The position numbers and the translations under genes were made by a program. From assembly GCA_947246775.1 (NCBI GenBank), contig CAMXTM010000095.1, forward strand, positions 1 through 7,221: a stretch of DNA of 7,221 nt. The letters are read 5' to 3'. The DNA is from an uncultured Clostridium sp. Lineage in GTDB: Bacteria > Bacillota > Clostridia > Lachnospirales > Anaerotignaceae. Positions 1 through 5,086 of the stretch are shown here, piece by piece. The notes beneath the pieces were generated by a model that made no database searches, was not told where the DNA came from, and saw nothing but the letters and a program-made list of their open reading frames with translations. The stretch's first letter is position 1. Every line of letters starts with the position of its first letter.

Positions 1-2
1 AA

Positions 3-152
3 AAAAAGAAATATGAAAAGGCAGCAAGGATAAACAAAGGAGAAAGAGAACCATTCCAATACTGGGACGAAGTATTTATGCTGCTTACAGTAGTATTTTT
101 TGTGACTTTTATGTGTATCTTTATGATATGTATAAAATTTACCTTTTCATAA
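3..152 (+). CDS. Small membrane protein, C-terminal part (5' end outside window)
   Basis: An open frame enters from the left edge and ends at TAA 150-152, giving 49 visible residues. The first part is charged and Lys/Glu-rich (KKKYEKAARINKGEREPF). It is followed by QYWDEV and then a roughly 22-residue hydrophobic run (FMLLTVVFFVTFMCIFMICI) that looks like one membrane-spanning helix, ending in KFTFS. The layout, a cytoplasmic basic segment followed by a C-terminal helix, suits a small single-pass membrane protein. The start codon is not in view, and an in-frame ATG inside would give only a bare hydrophobic peptide. A terminator follows 37 bases downstream, so this is the last gene of its transcription unit. 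I do not recognise the family. Small membrane proteins of this kind occur in phage and mobile-element cassettes, but that says little about function. Confidence 0.55.
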   Translation, partial: KKKYEKAARINKGEREPFQYWDEVFMLLTVVFFVTFMCIFMICIKFTFS

Positions 153-189
153 TCATTATTAAATTAGTGAAATGATAGGTTTTTGATAG

Positions 190-229
190 AAAAGTGACAT
201 TTTTCTGATATGGAAAATGTCACTTTTTT
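190..229 (+). terminator. Intrinsic terminator after the first gene
   Basis: A perfect 14-bp inverted repeat, AAAAGTGACATTTT (190-203) and AAAATGTCACTTTT (214-227), has a 10-nt loop and a T-tract that extends to 229. The A-tract on the left arm means it could also work on the minus strand. It separates the partial membrane-protein gene from the cassette that begins at 260. The stem is rather AU-rich, so its strength is uncertain. Confidence 0.75.
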
Positions 230-259
230 GTGTGAAAATAAATAAAAAGAGGTGACGAG

Positions 260-385
260 ATGAACTTAATAGAGAAGATTATGCAGCATTTTAAATGTTG
301 TGAAAGCAGGGCAAAACGCATATTAAAAGAACATCAAAACAACGGAACGCTTTCCACTTTGGAAAAACTGGTAGAGGAGGGATAA
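260..385 (+). CDS. Hypothetical 41-aa protein, first gene of the cassette
   Basis: ATG at 260 is preceded by GAGGTG (249-254), with 5 nt between, and the frame ends at TAA 383-385. The product is MNLIEKIMQHFKCCESRAKR followed by a helical stretch and LEKLVEEG. It is amphipathic, with a Cys pair at residues 13-14 and a basic centre (RAKRILKEH), and is predicted mostly helical. Its final codons contain the AGGAGG that serves the next gene at 389, so the two are translationally linked. Similar tiny proteins sit in gut-phage cassettes, but I know no function. The strong start signal, tight linkage and intact frame support a real gene. The short length limits confidence. Confidence 0.6.
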   Translation: MNLIEKIMQHFKCCESRAKRILKEHQNNGTLSTLEKLVEEG

Positions 386-388
386 AAG

Positions 389-859
389 ATGTATTATCCG
401 CAAAATGGTTACAGTTATCCACAAGGTTATCCACAACAGCAACAAACAAATCAGAATACATCGCAGCAAGTATGGCAGCAAAATATGATGCAGCAGCAAC
501 AACAACAGATAATGTTACAAGGTTATCCTGTACCAGATGAAATGACAGCAAGAAATGCAATTGTTAGTACAGATGGTACAATATCCATTTTTCCAGATAT
601 ACAAAATGGAAAGATATATACAAAACAGCTTGATATGAATACCTTTGCACCAATCTTTAAGGTATACCAATTAGTACAACAACAAACAAATAACAGTAAT
701 TATGTATATGTTGAAGATTTCCAAAAGCTACAAGGTTATGTTGGAGAATTGGAAAAGAGGATAGAAGAATTAAAAACAATGATACCCGTACCTGTAAAAG
801 TTACAGATAAAAAAGGAGTGAAAGAAAATGTTCAATCCAATGCAAATGCTACAAAATAA
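389..859 (+). CDS. Gln/Tyr/Pro-rich phage-like protein with C-terminal coiled coil
   Basis: 156 aa. The start is set by GGAGG at 376-380, 8 nt before the ATG. Residues 1-45 are low-complexity, rich in Gln, Tyr, Pro and Asn (GYPQQQQ, MMQQQQQQ), and likely disordered. Residues 46-100 look like a compact beta-containing domain (GYPVPDEMTARNAIVS, then a DGTISIFPD and IYTKQLD stretch). Residues 109-131 (EDFQKLQGYVGELEKRIEEL) fit a short coiled coil. The tail is Lys/Asn-rich. The middle and end resemble small proteins I associate with structural cassettes of Firmicutes gut siphophages, where the domain lies between an N-terminal linker and a coiled coil. This is a memory-based resemblance, not a search result. 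The gene overlaps the next one by 32 nt in another frame. The role is unknown; an oligomeric scaffold or virion accessory is only a guess. Confidence 0.75.
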   Translation: MYYPQNGYSYPQGYPQQQQTNQNTSQQVWQQNMMQQQQQQIMLQGYPVPDEMTARNAIVSTDGTISIFPDIQNGKIYTKQLDMNTFAPIFKVYQLVQQQTNNSNYVYVEDFQKLQGYVGELEKRIEELKTMIPVPVKVTDKKGVKENVQSNANATK

Positions 860-1076
860 TCCCGTTATGCAAATGATGGGAATGTTACAAAATAGCAAAA
901 ATCCTATGGCTGTTATGCAAAAACTTGCTGGACAGAATCCACAATTACAACAAGTCATGCAAATAGCAAATGGGAAAAGTCCTATGCAGCTACAACAAAT
1001 GGCTGAAAATCTAGCAAGAGAAAAGGGAGTTAACCTACAAGAATTTATGAAACAAATGGGCATAAATAGACCATAA
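828..1076 (+). CDS. Met/Gln-rich 82-aa phage-like protein
   Basis: 82 aa, of which 14 are Met and 15 are Gln. It overlaps the end of the preceding gene by 32 nt. GGAG at 815-818, 9 nt before the ATG, fixes the start inside the upstream coding region. The N-terminal half has Asn-Pro-punctuated repeats (FNPMQMLQNNPVMQMM, then KNPMAVMQKL and QNPQLQQVMQ). The C-terminal half (SPMQLQQMAENLAREKGVNL, then EFMKQMGI) reads as two or three amphipathic helices. No membrane segment or signal peptide is seen. Small Met/Gln-rich helical proteins like this are common in Firmicutes gut phage cassettes. The resemblance is to that general class and no biochemical role is known to me. Confidence 0.75.
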   Translation: MFNPMQMLQNNPVMQMMGMLQNSKNPMAVMQKLAGQNPQLQQVMQIANGKSPMQLQQMAENLAREKGVNLQEFMKQMGINRP

Positions 1077-1120
1077 CAGGTCATTTATATATTGCAAAAA
1101 AACAAAATAAATACAAAAAA

Positions 1121-1124
1121 GGAG
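1121..1124 (+). promoter_or_regulatory. Ribosome-binding site deciding the start at 1134
   Basis: GGAG in an A-rich context (AAAAAAGGAG) lies 9 nt before ATG 1134. The frame is open further upstream to a TTG at 1092. That upstream start lacks a ribosome-binding site and would add 14 Lys/Asn-rich residues, so the downstream ATG is preferred. Confidence 0.8.
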
Positions 1125-1133
1125 CTGAAAAAT

Positions 1134-1877
1134 ATGGACGATGGTTTCATGACAGGATTTGTCGCAGGACAAAGTGACAACAATAACAATGGCTGTAATA
1201 ATGGTATGTGGGGCATGGAATGGATTTGGATAATTGTCTTGTTTGCCTTATTTGGCTGGGGTGGTAATGGCTTTGGCGGCTTTGGTGGCGGTGGCAATGG
1301 TAGAGGTGCTTGTGCTACTACATCTGATATAGCTGACGCTTTTAATTTCAGTCAGCTTGATAATAGCATTAGAGGACTAGAAAGAGGTCAATGTGATTCA
1401 ACTTTTGCACTCAATAATGTTGTTACAAACGGATTTAGTCAAGCTGAATTATCCAGATGTAACAATATGGCTACTCTTATGCAGCAATTAAGTACAATGG
1501 CATTCCAGATGCAGCAATGTTGCTGTGAATTGCAAGGAGCAATCAAAGATACAAGATATGATATTGCAAAAGCAAGTTGCGATATTATTCAAAATTCCCA
1601 CAACGATACTGATAGAATCCTTGCAAGATTAGACGCAATGGAAACAAACAGATTGCAAGAAAAATTAGCAGAACAACAAGCAGAAATTCAAAACTTACGT
1701 TTTGCAGCTTCTCAATCAGCACAAAATGGCTATATTGACGCAATCGGTAATTCTATTGTAGCAAGATTGCAGCCACCAACACCTCAACCATCTTATTTAG
1801 TACCAGCACCATATCCATATTGTGGTAACAACAATGGTTGCTGCAACAATAGCTGGGGCAATAACTGCAATTGTTAA
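1134..1877 (+). CDS. Gly/Cys-rich single-pass membrane protein with coiled coil
   Basis: 247 aa. Residues 1-25 are short and Asn/Gly-rich. Residues 26-41 (WGMEWIWIIVLFALFG) form one hydrophobic segment. Residues 41-58 are almost all Gly/Asn (GWGGNGFGGFGGGGNGRG). Residues 60-135 are helical with several Cys, including a CCC triplet at 129-131. Residues 140-195 contain a likely coiled coil (heptad-like spacing through RILARLDAMETNRLQEKLAE). Residues 212-228 are a Pro-rich linker. The tail is Cys/Asn-rich (CGNNNGCCNNSWGNNCNC). There are 13 Cys in total, which is unusual for a bacterial protein. I recognise the overall layout (TM, Gly-rich hinge, coiled coil, Asn/Cys tail) from unnamed gut-phage proteins, with no known function. 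Disulfide bonding or metal binding by the Cys clusters is inference. It sits 57 nt after the Met/Gln-rich gene in the same transcription unit. Confidence 0.8.
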   Translation: MDDGFMTGFVAGQSDNNNNGCNNGMWGMEWIWIIVLFALFGWGGNGFGGFGGGGNGRGACATTSDIADAFNFSQLDNSIRGLERGQCDSTFALNNVVTNGFSQAELSRCNNMATLMQQLSTMAFQMQQCCCELQGAIKDTRYDIAKASCDIIQNSHNDTDRILARLDAMETNRLQEKLAEQQAEIQNLRFAASQSAQNGYIDAIGNSIVARLQPPTPQPSYLVPAPYPYCGNNNGCCNNSWGNNCNC

Positions 1878-1946
1878 ATGAATATTGTTTTTCTAGCAAG
1901 CAAAAGAATGACTTGCTTGTCAGCATAAGCTGTTTAAAAAAGAAGT

Positions 1947-1978
1947 AAGGGGATTGGCTTAGGGTCATTCCCCTTTTT
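1947..1978 (+). terminator. Possible weak terminator inside the cassette
   Basis: AAGGGGA (1947-1953) pairs with TCCCCTT (1969-1975) across a 15-nt loop, and five T follow from 1974. A smaller hairpin, AGCAAG/CTTGCT (1895-1900 and 1912-1917), lies upstream. Together they occupy the only sizeable gap (126 nt) in the cassette, between the membrane protein and the C1q-like gene. The long loop and short U-tract suggest partial termination or attenuation rather than a full stop. Confidence 0.5.
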
Positions 1979-2003
1979 GATAAAAGATAAGGAGTGAACG
2001 ATT

Positions 2004-2411
2004 ATGATAGAAGCAGTAAATACAGCAGTTCAAACAGTAGAAGCAAATGGTACAATCTTTTTTAACAGTACATCTGTAAAAAAAGGTTGTAGCGTAAGAC
2101 ATAGACAAGGTAGTGGTAGATTTGTAGCATTACAATCAGGTGTGTATAAAGTGAGCTTTCAAGCAAATGTTGCAATTCCTACAGGTGGTACAGCTGGTCC
2201 AATTAGCTTAGATGTGACACAAGATGGAGAAAGTTTAGCAGGTTCCAGAATGGTATCTACACCAGCAGCCGTTGATAGCTATAATAGTGTTTCTGCTGTA
2301 GTCTTAGTAGAAGTATATAAATGCGATAGTGCTTCTGTTTCTGTAAGAAATACTTCAGGAGTTGCTATCAATGTACAAGACGCTAATATTGTCATTGACA
2401 GATTGTGCTAA
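2004..2411 (+). CDS. Small all-beta protein, C1q/TNF-like jelly-roll candidate
   Basis: 135 aa. GGAG (1991-1994) lies 9 nt before the ATG. The protein is a series of beta-strand-like stretches, alternating hydrophobic and polar: GTIFFNSTSV, RFVALQSGVYKVSFQANVAI, then GPISLDVTQDGESL, VSAVVLVEVYK and ASVSVRNTSG, ending IVIDRLC. The order (a YKVSFQA strand, an I-L-V-x-DG turn, a central 'valVEV' strand, then a V-x-V-x-N strand) is the pattern seen in C1q/TNF-like trimeric jelly rolls, such as the C-terminal domain of BclA-type proteins and phage head or tail decoration proteins. It has no collagen-like Gly-X-Y stalk, no signal peptide and no membrane segment, so it would be an isolated domain. 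The fold is inferred from pattern alone. The stop codon is directly followed by the next gene's ribosome-binding site. Confidence 0.75.
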   Translation: MIEAVNTAVQTVEANGTIFFNSTSVKKGCSVRHRQGSGRFVALQSGVYKVSFQANVAIPTGGTAGPISLDVTQDGESLAGSRMVSTPAAVDSYNSVSAVVLVEVYKCDSASVSVRNTSGVAINVQDANIVIDRLC

Positions 2412-2413
2412 TT

Positions 2414-2418
2414 GGAGG
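2414..2418 (+). promoter_or_regulatory. Ribosome-binding site deciding the start at 2427
   Basis: GGAGG begins two bases after the TAA of the preceding gene and stands 8 nt before ATG 2427. A TTG at 2412 in the same frame would place the start before this site, so that longer reading is rejected. Confidence 0.85.
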
Positions 2419-2426
2419 TGGACACT

Positions 2427-3107
2427 ATGAGCAAAATGATGAAAATGGCTATGTTAAATCAAAGCCGTAAAAACAATAATAGAAATAATAGTGAATATAG
2501 TGGCAGCCAAATTGGTTTTCAATATGATGGTAGACAAAGAAATACCTATTATCCAGAATATGATAATGATAGGTACAGAAATACTTACTATCCAGAATAC
2601 GGTAGACAAACAGAATATGACCGACGTATGGAAGCAGAACCTATTTGGAATAATCGACGGAGAAGAAATGACAACGGTCAGTATATGAGTTATGCTGATA
2701 ATGGTACAATGCATTATGGTGAAAAACAATATGATGAAAATTCTAATGTTGTGCCTATGCAGGGATATGTTGGTATTGCTTATACAATGGAAAATGGCGC
2801 TAGTAAAATGGATAAAAAACAAGCTGAAAATTGGACCAAACACATGAAAAATGAAGATGGTAGTACAGGAGCAAGATGGACTTTTGATGAAATACAAAAA
2901 GTGATGCAGCAATATCATATTGACTGTAATCCAGTAGAATTTTATGCTACGATGAATATGCTTTATTCTGACTATGGAAAAGTATTTAAAAATCATGATG
3001 TTGCAACAGTACAATTTTATGTGGATATGGCAAAGGCATTTTTAGATGATGAAGATGCTGTAAAAGATAAATTGGAACAATACTATAGGTATGTTGTGAA
3101 ACATTGA
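2427..3107 (+). CDS. Phage-type protein: disordered Asn/Arg/Tyr-rich N-terminus plus DUF7841-like C-terminal domain
   Basis: 226 aa. Residues 1-110 are polar and low-complexity, rich in Asn, Arg, Tyr and Asp. They hold two copies of RNTYYPEY (residues 38-45 and 51-58), an RRRR run at 77-80 and a Met-rich N-terminus (MSKMMKMAML). Residues about 127-226 form a compact helical domain: a WTKHMKNEDGSTGARW segment, then IQKVMQQYHIDCNP, EFYATMNMLYSDYGKVF, FYVDMAKAFLDDEDA and a final Tyr-rich helix. This domain closely resembles one I know from many uncharacterised Firmicutes gut-phage proteins (I believe named DUF7841). The name is from memory. No enzyme motif is visible. The basic, flexible N-terminus could contact nucleic acid or other virion proteins, which is a guess. 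It is the last gene of the cassette; a strong terminator overlaps its stop codon. Confidence 0.8.
   Translation: MSKMMKMAMLNQSRKNNNRNNSEYSGSQIGFQYDGRQRNTYYPEYDNDRYRNTYYPEYGRQTEYDRRMEAEPIWNNRRRRNDNGQYMSYADNGTMHYGEKQYDENSNVVPMQGYVGIAYTMENGASKMDKKQAENWTKHMKNEDGSTGARWTFDEIQKVMQQYHIDCNPVEFYATMNMLYSDYGKVFKNHDVATVQFYVDMAKAFLDDEDAVKDKLEQYYRYVVKH
2538..2600 (+). repeat. Two 24-bp direct repeats encoding RNTYYPEY
   Basis: Units at 2538-2561 and 2577-2600, 39 bp apart start to start, match at 21 of 24 bases. All three differences fall at third codon positions and are silent (ACC/ACT, TAT/TAC, TAT/TAC), so the peptide RNTYYPEY is exactly kept. Confidence 0.9.
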
Positions 3108-3130
3108 AAAGGGAGAATTTCTCCCTTTTT
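3107..3130 (+). terminator. Strong, probably bidirectional terminator between convergent units
   Basis: AAAAGGGAGA (3107-3116) pairs perfectly with TCTCCCTTTT (3120-3129) over a 3-nt loop, followed by another T. It starts on the last base of the stop codon of the 226-aa gene. Read on the minus strand, it is also a GC-core hairpin followed by TTTT, so it can end the conjugation operon coming from the right as well. Confidence 0.9.
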
Positions 3131-3140
3131 TATATGTATT

Positions 3141-3184
3141 TTTGTTCTTTATTTGTTCGTTATTTTGTTCTTTGTGGGTCGTTC
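3141..3184 (+). repeat. Phased GTTC repeats in the convergent intergenic region
   Basis: TTTGTTC occurs at 3141-3147, 3152-3158 and 3164-3170, with a diverged TCGTTC ending at 3184. The GTTC cores are 11, 12 and 14 bp apart, close to one helical turn. On the minus strand the unit reads GAACAAA. It may be a protein-binding array, a recombination site or chance in AT-rich DNA. Confidence 0.45.
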
Positions 3185-3271
3185 TTTATCATAATAGAAA
3201 AATCTTGGTAGTGTAAAAACCTTGTAAAACCAACTATGTCATATTGGGTCATATAGCGAAAAAAATATATC

Positions 3272-3937
3272 CTACTTTATGTTCGAGAACGAGGGCGGTA
3301 CTGTTTCTTTTTCAACACTAACGCTCTTGTCTTCCAATTTTTGTAGGTACTCTTTGATGTCCCCTCTTTGAGCAGTTTCTTTTTGCTGTTGCAATGTTTC
3401 CAATAGTCTTTTTGTTTGTAATTCTTCTTTTGATTCATATTGTACCTCCTTTATTGCTCCATATTTTTCATGTAACTGTGCTATATTTTGAAAATAATCA
3501 TCACTGGAAAGGATTTCTTTCTGCCCATTTTCAAACGTTACAGCAACATTTTTTAATAAAGAACAATCTTCTCTAAAAGCACATTGTTCTTTATAATTGA
3601 TGGGATAAATGTTTCCTTTTATTACATCGCCCTGCATTTCTTTTATGTCTATGGAATAAGCAAGTACATCTGTACTTTCTTTATAGAACATAAATTTGTT
3701 GTATTCAGGCGTGTCTGCAATCAAAGAATTTTTTTCATTGAAACAATGTGTTCCACTTTCTCTTGAAATCCATATCAAATTTTTGCTGTCAAGTGATGTA
3801 CTTTCCGCTGCTTCTTTTACGATTTCTTTGTCAATCGCAAAATCTGTTTTGTAAAAAATAGTATTTTTATCTGTAATTTCCTGCAAAGATTTCACAATAT
3901 CTACATCATGAAATCCTTGTGAATAGAACTCTTTCAT
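3272..3937 (-). CDS. Hypothetical soluble protein encoded after trbL in the conjugation operon
   Basis: 221 aa. The ATG at 3937 follows an AAAGGAATG sequence, and the gene begins 22 nt after the trbL stop in the same orientation, so the two are co-transcribed. It has no signal peptide or membrane helix. Residues 1-130 look like a mixed alpha/beta domain (FYSQGFHDVDIVKSLQEI, then IFYKTDFAIDKEIV, NLIWISRESGTHCF and EYNKFMFYKE). Residues 135-165 contain further strands (NVAVTFENGQKEIL). Residues about 160-208 are Lys/Glu/Gln-rich helix, probably coiled coil, before a short Pro-containing tail. I have a vague memory of similar proteins with a THCF-type motif in Tn1549-like elements, without an assigned function. 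A cytoplasmic accessory of the transfer apparatus is the natural guess from context. No gene on this strand follows it in the window. Confidence 0.75.
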   Translation of the reverse strand: MKEFYSQGFHDVDIVKSLQEITDKNTIFYKTDFAIDKEIVKEAAESTSLDSKNLIWISRESGTHCFNEKNSLIADTPEYNKFMFYKESTDVLAYSIDIKEMQGDVIKGNIYPINYKEQCAFREDCSLLKNVAVTFENGQKEILSSDDYFQNIAQLHEKYGAIKEVQYESKEELQTKRLLETLQQQKETAQRGDIKEYLQKLEDKSVSVEKETVPPSFSNIK

Positions 3938-3959
3938 TTATTTTCATTCCTTTCTTTTA

Positions 3960-4832
3960 TCAATGTGCATGAAATATGGTTCTGGATATACTTCCTGTTT
4001 TGAAAAGGGAATAACAAAGCAAAAGCGTGTAGCCTGCACAAGTCCATATTGCGATGTGCAGATTTTCTGCTGTTGCGATGTTCTGCACCAAAACAGTATA
4101 AATAGCAACACATACCATAATAAAAAAGCCTTGTAATCCTAATGCTACAAGACCTTTTAAATAATTGTTTCCCATACTGCCCCATTCTCTGTTTACCATA
4201 GTAGAAAAGGGAATTGCTCCGATTGAACAAAAAATGTAAATTTCTACCATTCTGCCGAGTAATACTAACGTCACACAAATAGAAACAGCATTCATTGTCA
4301 ATCCTACCAATGAAGTTTCTATTAAAAGTAAAAATAATTCTCCCACTTCCATTTCTTCAAGCTGTTCTGTGAAATCACCTATTATTGTATTAAAATCTAA
4401 TGCTGTATTTCCATTAATAACAGCAGCACTTTGATTGACTACATTTTGTGATAGTTCAAATACTGCTATTACAATGTCAAATGTATGGGTGACAATATAT
4501 GTCGCAACAAATGTTTTAAATATCCATTTGAATAACTGGAATGTGTCAAAGTCACCGTGCATATTGTTTTTTTCAATTATCATGCCAATTAACTCATAAC
4601 ACAAAACGAATGTTAATATCAATCCAGCAATAGGAATGATAACCGTTTCGGATAGATTTTGTATCATGGAAAAGACACCACTATTCCATGATTGTGGTGT
4701 CTTTCCAACTTCTACCGCTATCTCTCCTACTTTTGAATTCACTTCGTCAAACATTCCAGTTAGATTACCAGTAATACAGTCAATTAAAAACTCTTTTATC
4801 CATTGTTCAATCTGTTCCAGAATGTTTTGCAT
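3960..4832 (-). CDS. trbL: TrbL/VirB6-like conjugal transfer inner-membrane protein
   Basis: 290 aa, close to the usual length in Tn1549-like elements. GGAG lies 6 nt before the ATG, and the gene starts 18 nt after the maff2 stop. The N-terminus (residues 1-50) is amphipathic and polar (EQIEQWIKEFLIDCITGNLT, then DEVNSKVGEIAVEVGKTP). Hydrophobic segments lie at about 61-87, 103-126, 166-212 (probably two helices), 224-250 and 258-278. Landmarks shared with TrbL of Gram-positive integrative elements, as I recall them, are SETVIIPIAGLILTFV, FKWIFKTFVATYIV, GRMVEIYI, GSMGNNYLKGLVALGLQGF and the C-terminal FKTGS with final HAH. Members of the TrbL/VirB6 family form part of the type IV secretion channel in the cytoplasmic membrane. 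Order after maff2 is as in Tn1549-type elements, supporting the call. Confidence 0.9.
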   Translation of the reverse strand: MQNILEQIEQWIKEFLIDCITGNLTGMFDEVNSKVGEIAVEVGKTPQSWNSGVFSMIQNLSETVIIPIAGLILTFVLCYELIGMIIEKNNMHGDFDTFQLFKWIFKTFVATYIVTHTFDIVIAVFELSQNVVNQSAAVINGNTALDFNTIIGDFTEQLEEMEVGELFLLLIETSLVGLTMNAVSICVTLVLLGRMVEIYIFCSIGAIPFSTMVNREWGSMGNNYLKGLVALGLQGFFIMVCVAIYTVLVQNIATAENLHIAIWTCAGYTLLLCYSLFKTGSISRTIFHAH

Positions 4833-4850
4833 AAATTACTCCTTTCTTTT

Positions 4851-4933
4851 TCATACAGTAAATAAGTTTGTACCAATTAAAACGACACCCCCTCCTGCCA
4901 TTAACTGCTTCATGCCTTGTGACTTCGCTCCAG
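4851..4933 (-). CDS. maff2: Maff2-family conjugation protein, 3' exon (split by group II intron)
   Basis: After the predicted splice site, two bases complete a Pro codon and the frame then reads GAKSQGMKQLMAGGGVVLIG plus TNLFTV, ending at TGA. This is the characteristic C-terminal part of Maff2, a small (about 70-aa) hydrophobic protein normally encoded between virD4 and trbL in Tn1549-like elements, whose usual sequence carries NPGAKSQGMKQLMAGGG. It is thought to be a membrane component of the transfer machinery. Exon 1, coding for the first hydrophobic helix, lies beyond the right edge on the far side of the intron. If the intron splices, the gene is functional; if not, it is truncated. A Pro split as C|CT fits the conserved NPGAK. 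Confidence 0.85.
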
Positions 4934-4935
4934 AT

Positions 4936-4980
4936 AGCGATAGGTAAGCCTTTGATATCATCTCCAGCTTTTCCCCCGCT
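4936..4980 (-). ncRNA. Group II intron domain VI with bulged branch-point A
   Basis: On the minus strand AGCG (4980-4977) pairs with CGCT (4940-4937). The helix continues as GGGG against CCT(A)T, leaving the A at 4941 unpaired. This A lies 8 nt from the intron's last base (4934, sequence ending CTAT), the standard position for the lariat branch point. The terminal AT satisfies the AY rule for intron ends. Confidence 0.8.
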
Positions 4981-4982
4981 CC

Positions 4983-5016
4983 ACACCGTGCGTGAAAGTT
5001 TCCCCTCACACGGCGT
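4983..5016 (-). ncRNA. Group II intron domain V (catalytic hairpin)
   Basis: This is a 34-nt hairpin, the conserved size. The lower stem includes CCGTG/CACGG, then a 2-nt CG bulge, then an upper stem TGAGGG/CTTTCA closed by a GAAA tetraloop. The catalytic triad position reads CGC (bases 2-4 of the domain) rather than the commoner AGC; both are known in active introns. It starts 70 nt after the stop codon of the intron-encoded protein, as expected. Confidence 0.92.
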
Positions 5017-5086
5017 TCCATCAACTTATATTTTCCATGTTTTAAACACAATTTACACACTTCGGTACAGCTATTTTTTCTTTCCA

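Noticed and set aside
183..211. Possible promoter TTGATA-17 nt-TGATAT
   Set aside because: The -10 match is poor and the site overlaps the terminator stem, so I cannot support a promoter for the cassette here.
291..560. Hydrophobic 89-codon minus-strand frame
   Set aside because: Shadow of the Gln-rich gene: CAA/CAG codons read as Leu/Val/Cys on the other strand; no start signal.
770..1084. 104-codon Cys-rich minus-strand frame
   Set aside because: It arises from GCA/ACA/CAT-rich codons of the Met/Gln-rich gene on the opposite strand; no start signal.
2454..3014. 186-codon open frame on the minus strand
   Set aside because: It is antisense to the 226-aa gene, with no ribosome-binding site and Ile/His/Phe-heavy composition typical of a shadow frame. 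The plus strand has a clear start, domain and terminator.
3141..3184. CRISPR-like array
   Set aside because: Repeats are 7 bp with 4-8 bp between; far too short for CRISPR repeats and spacers.
3189..3254. Minus-strand 20-aa peptide MTQYDIVGFTRFYTTKIFLL
   Set aside because: Very short with only a weak, badly spaced ribosome-binding site; likely chance.
3934..4278. 114-codon frame on the minus strand
   Set aside because: It overlaps trbL in another frame; trbL is well supported over its whole length.
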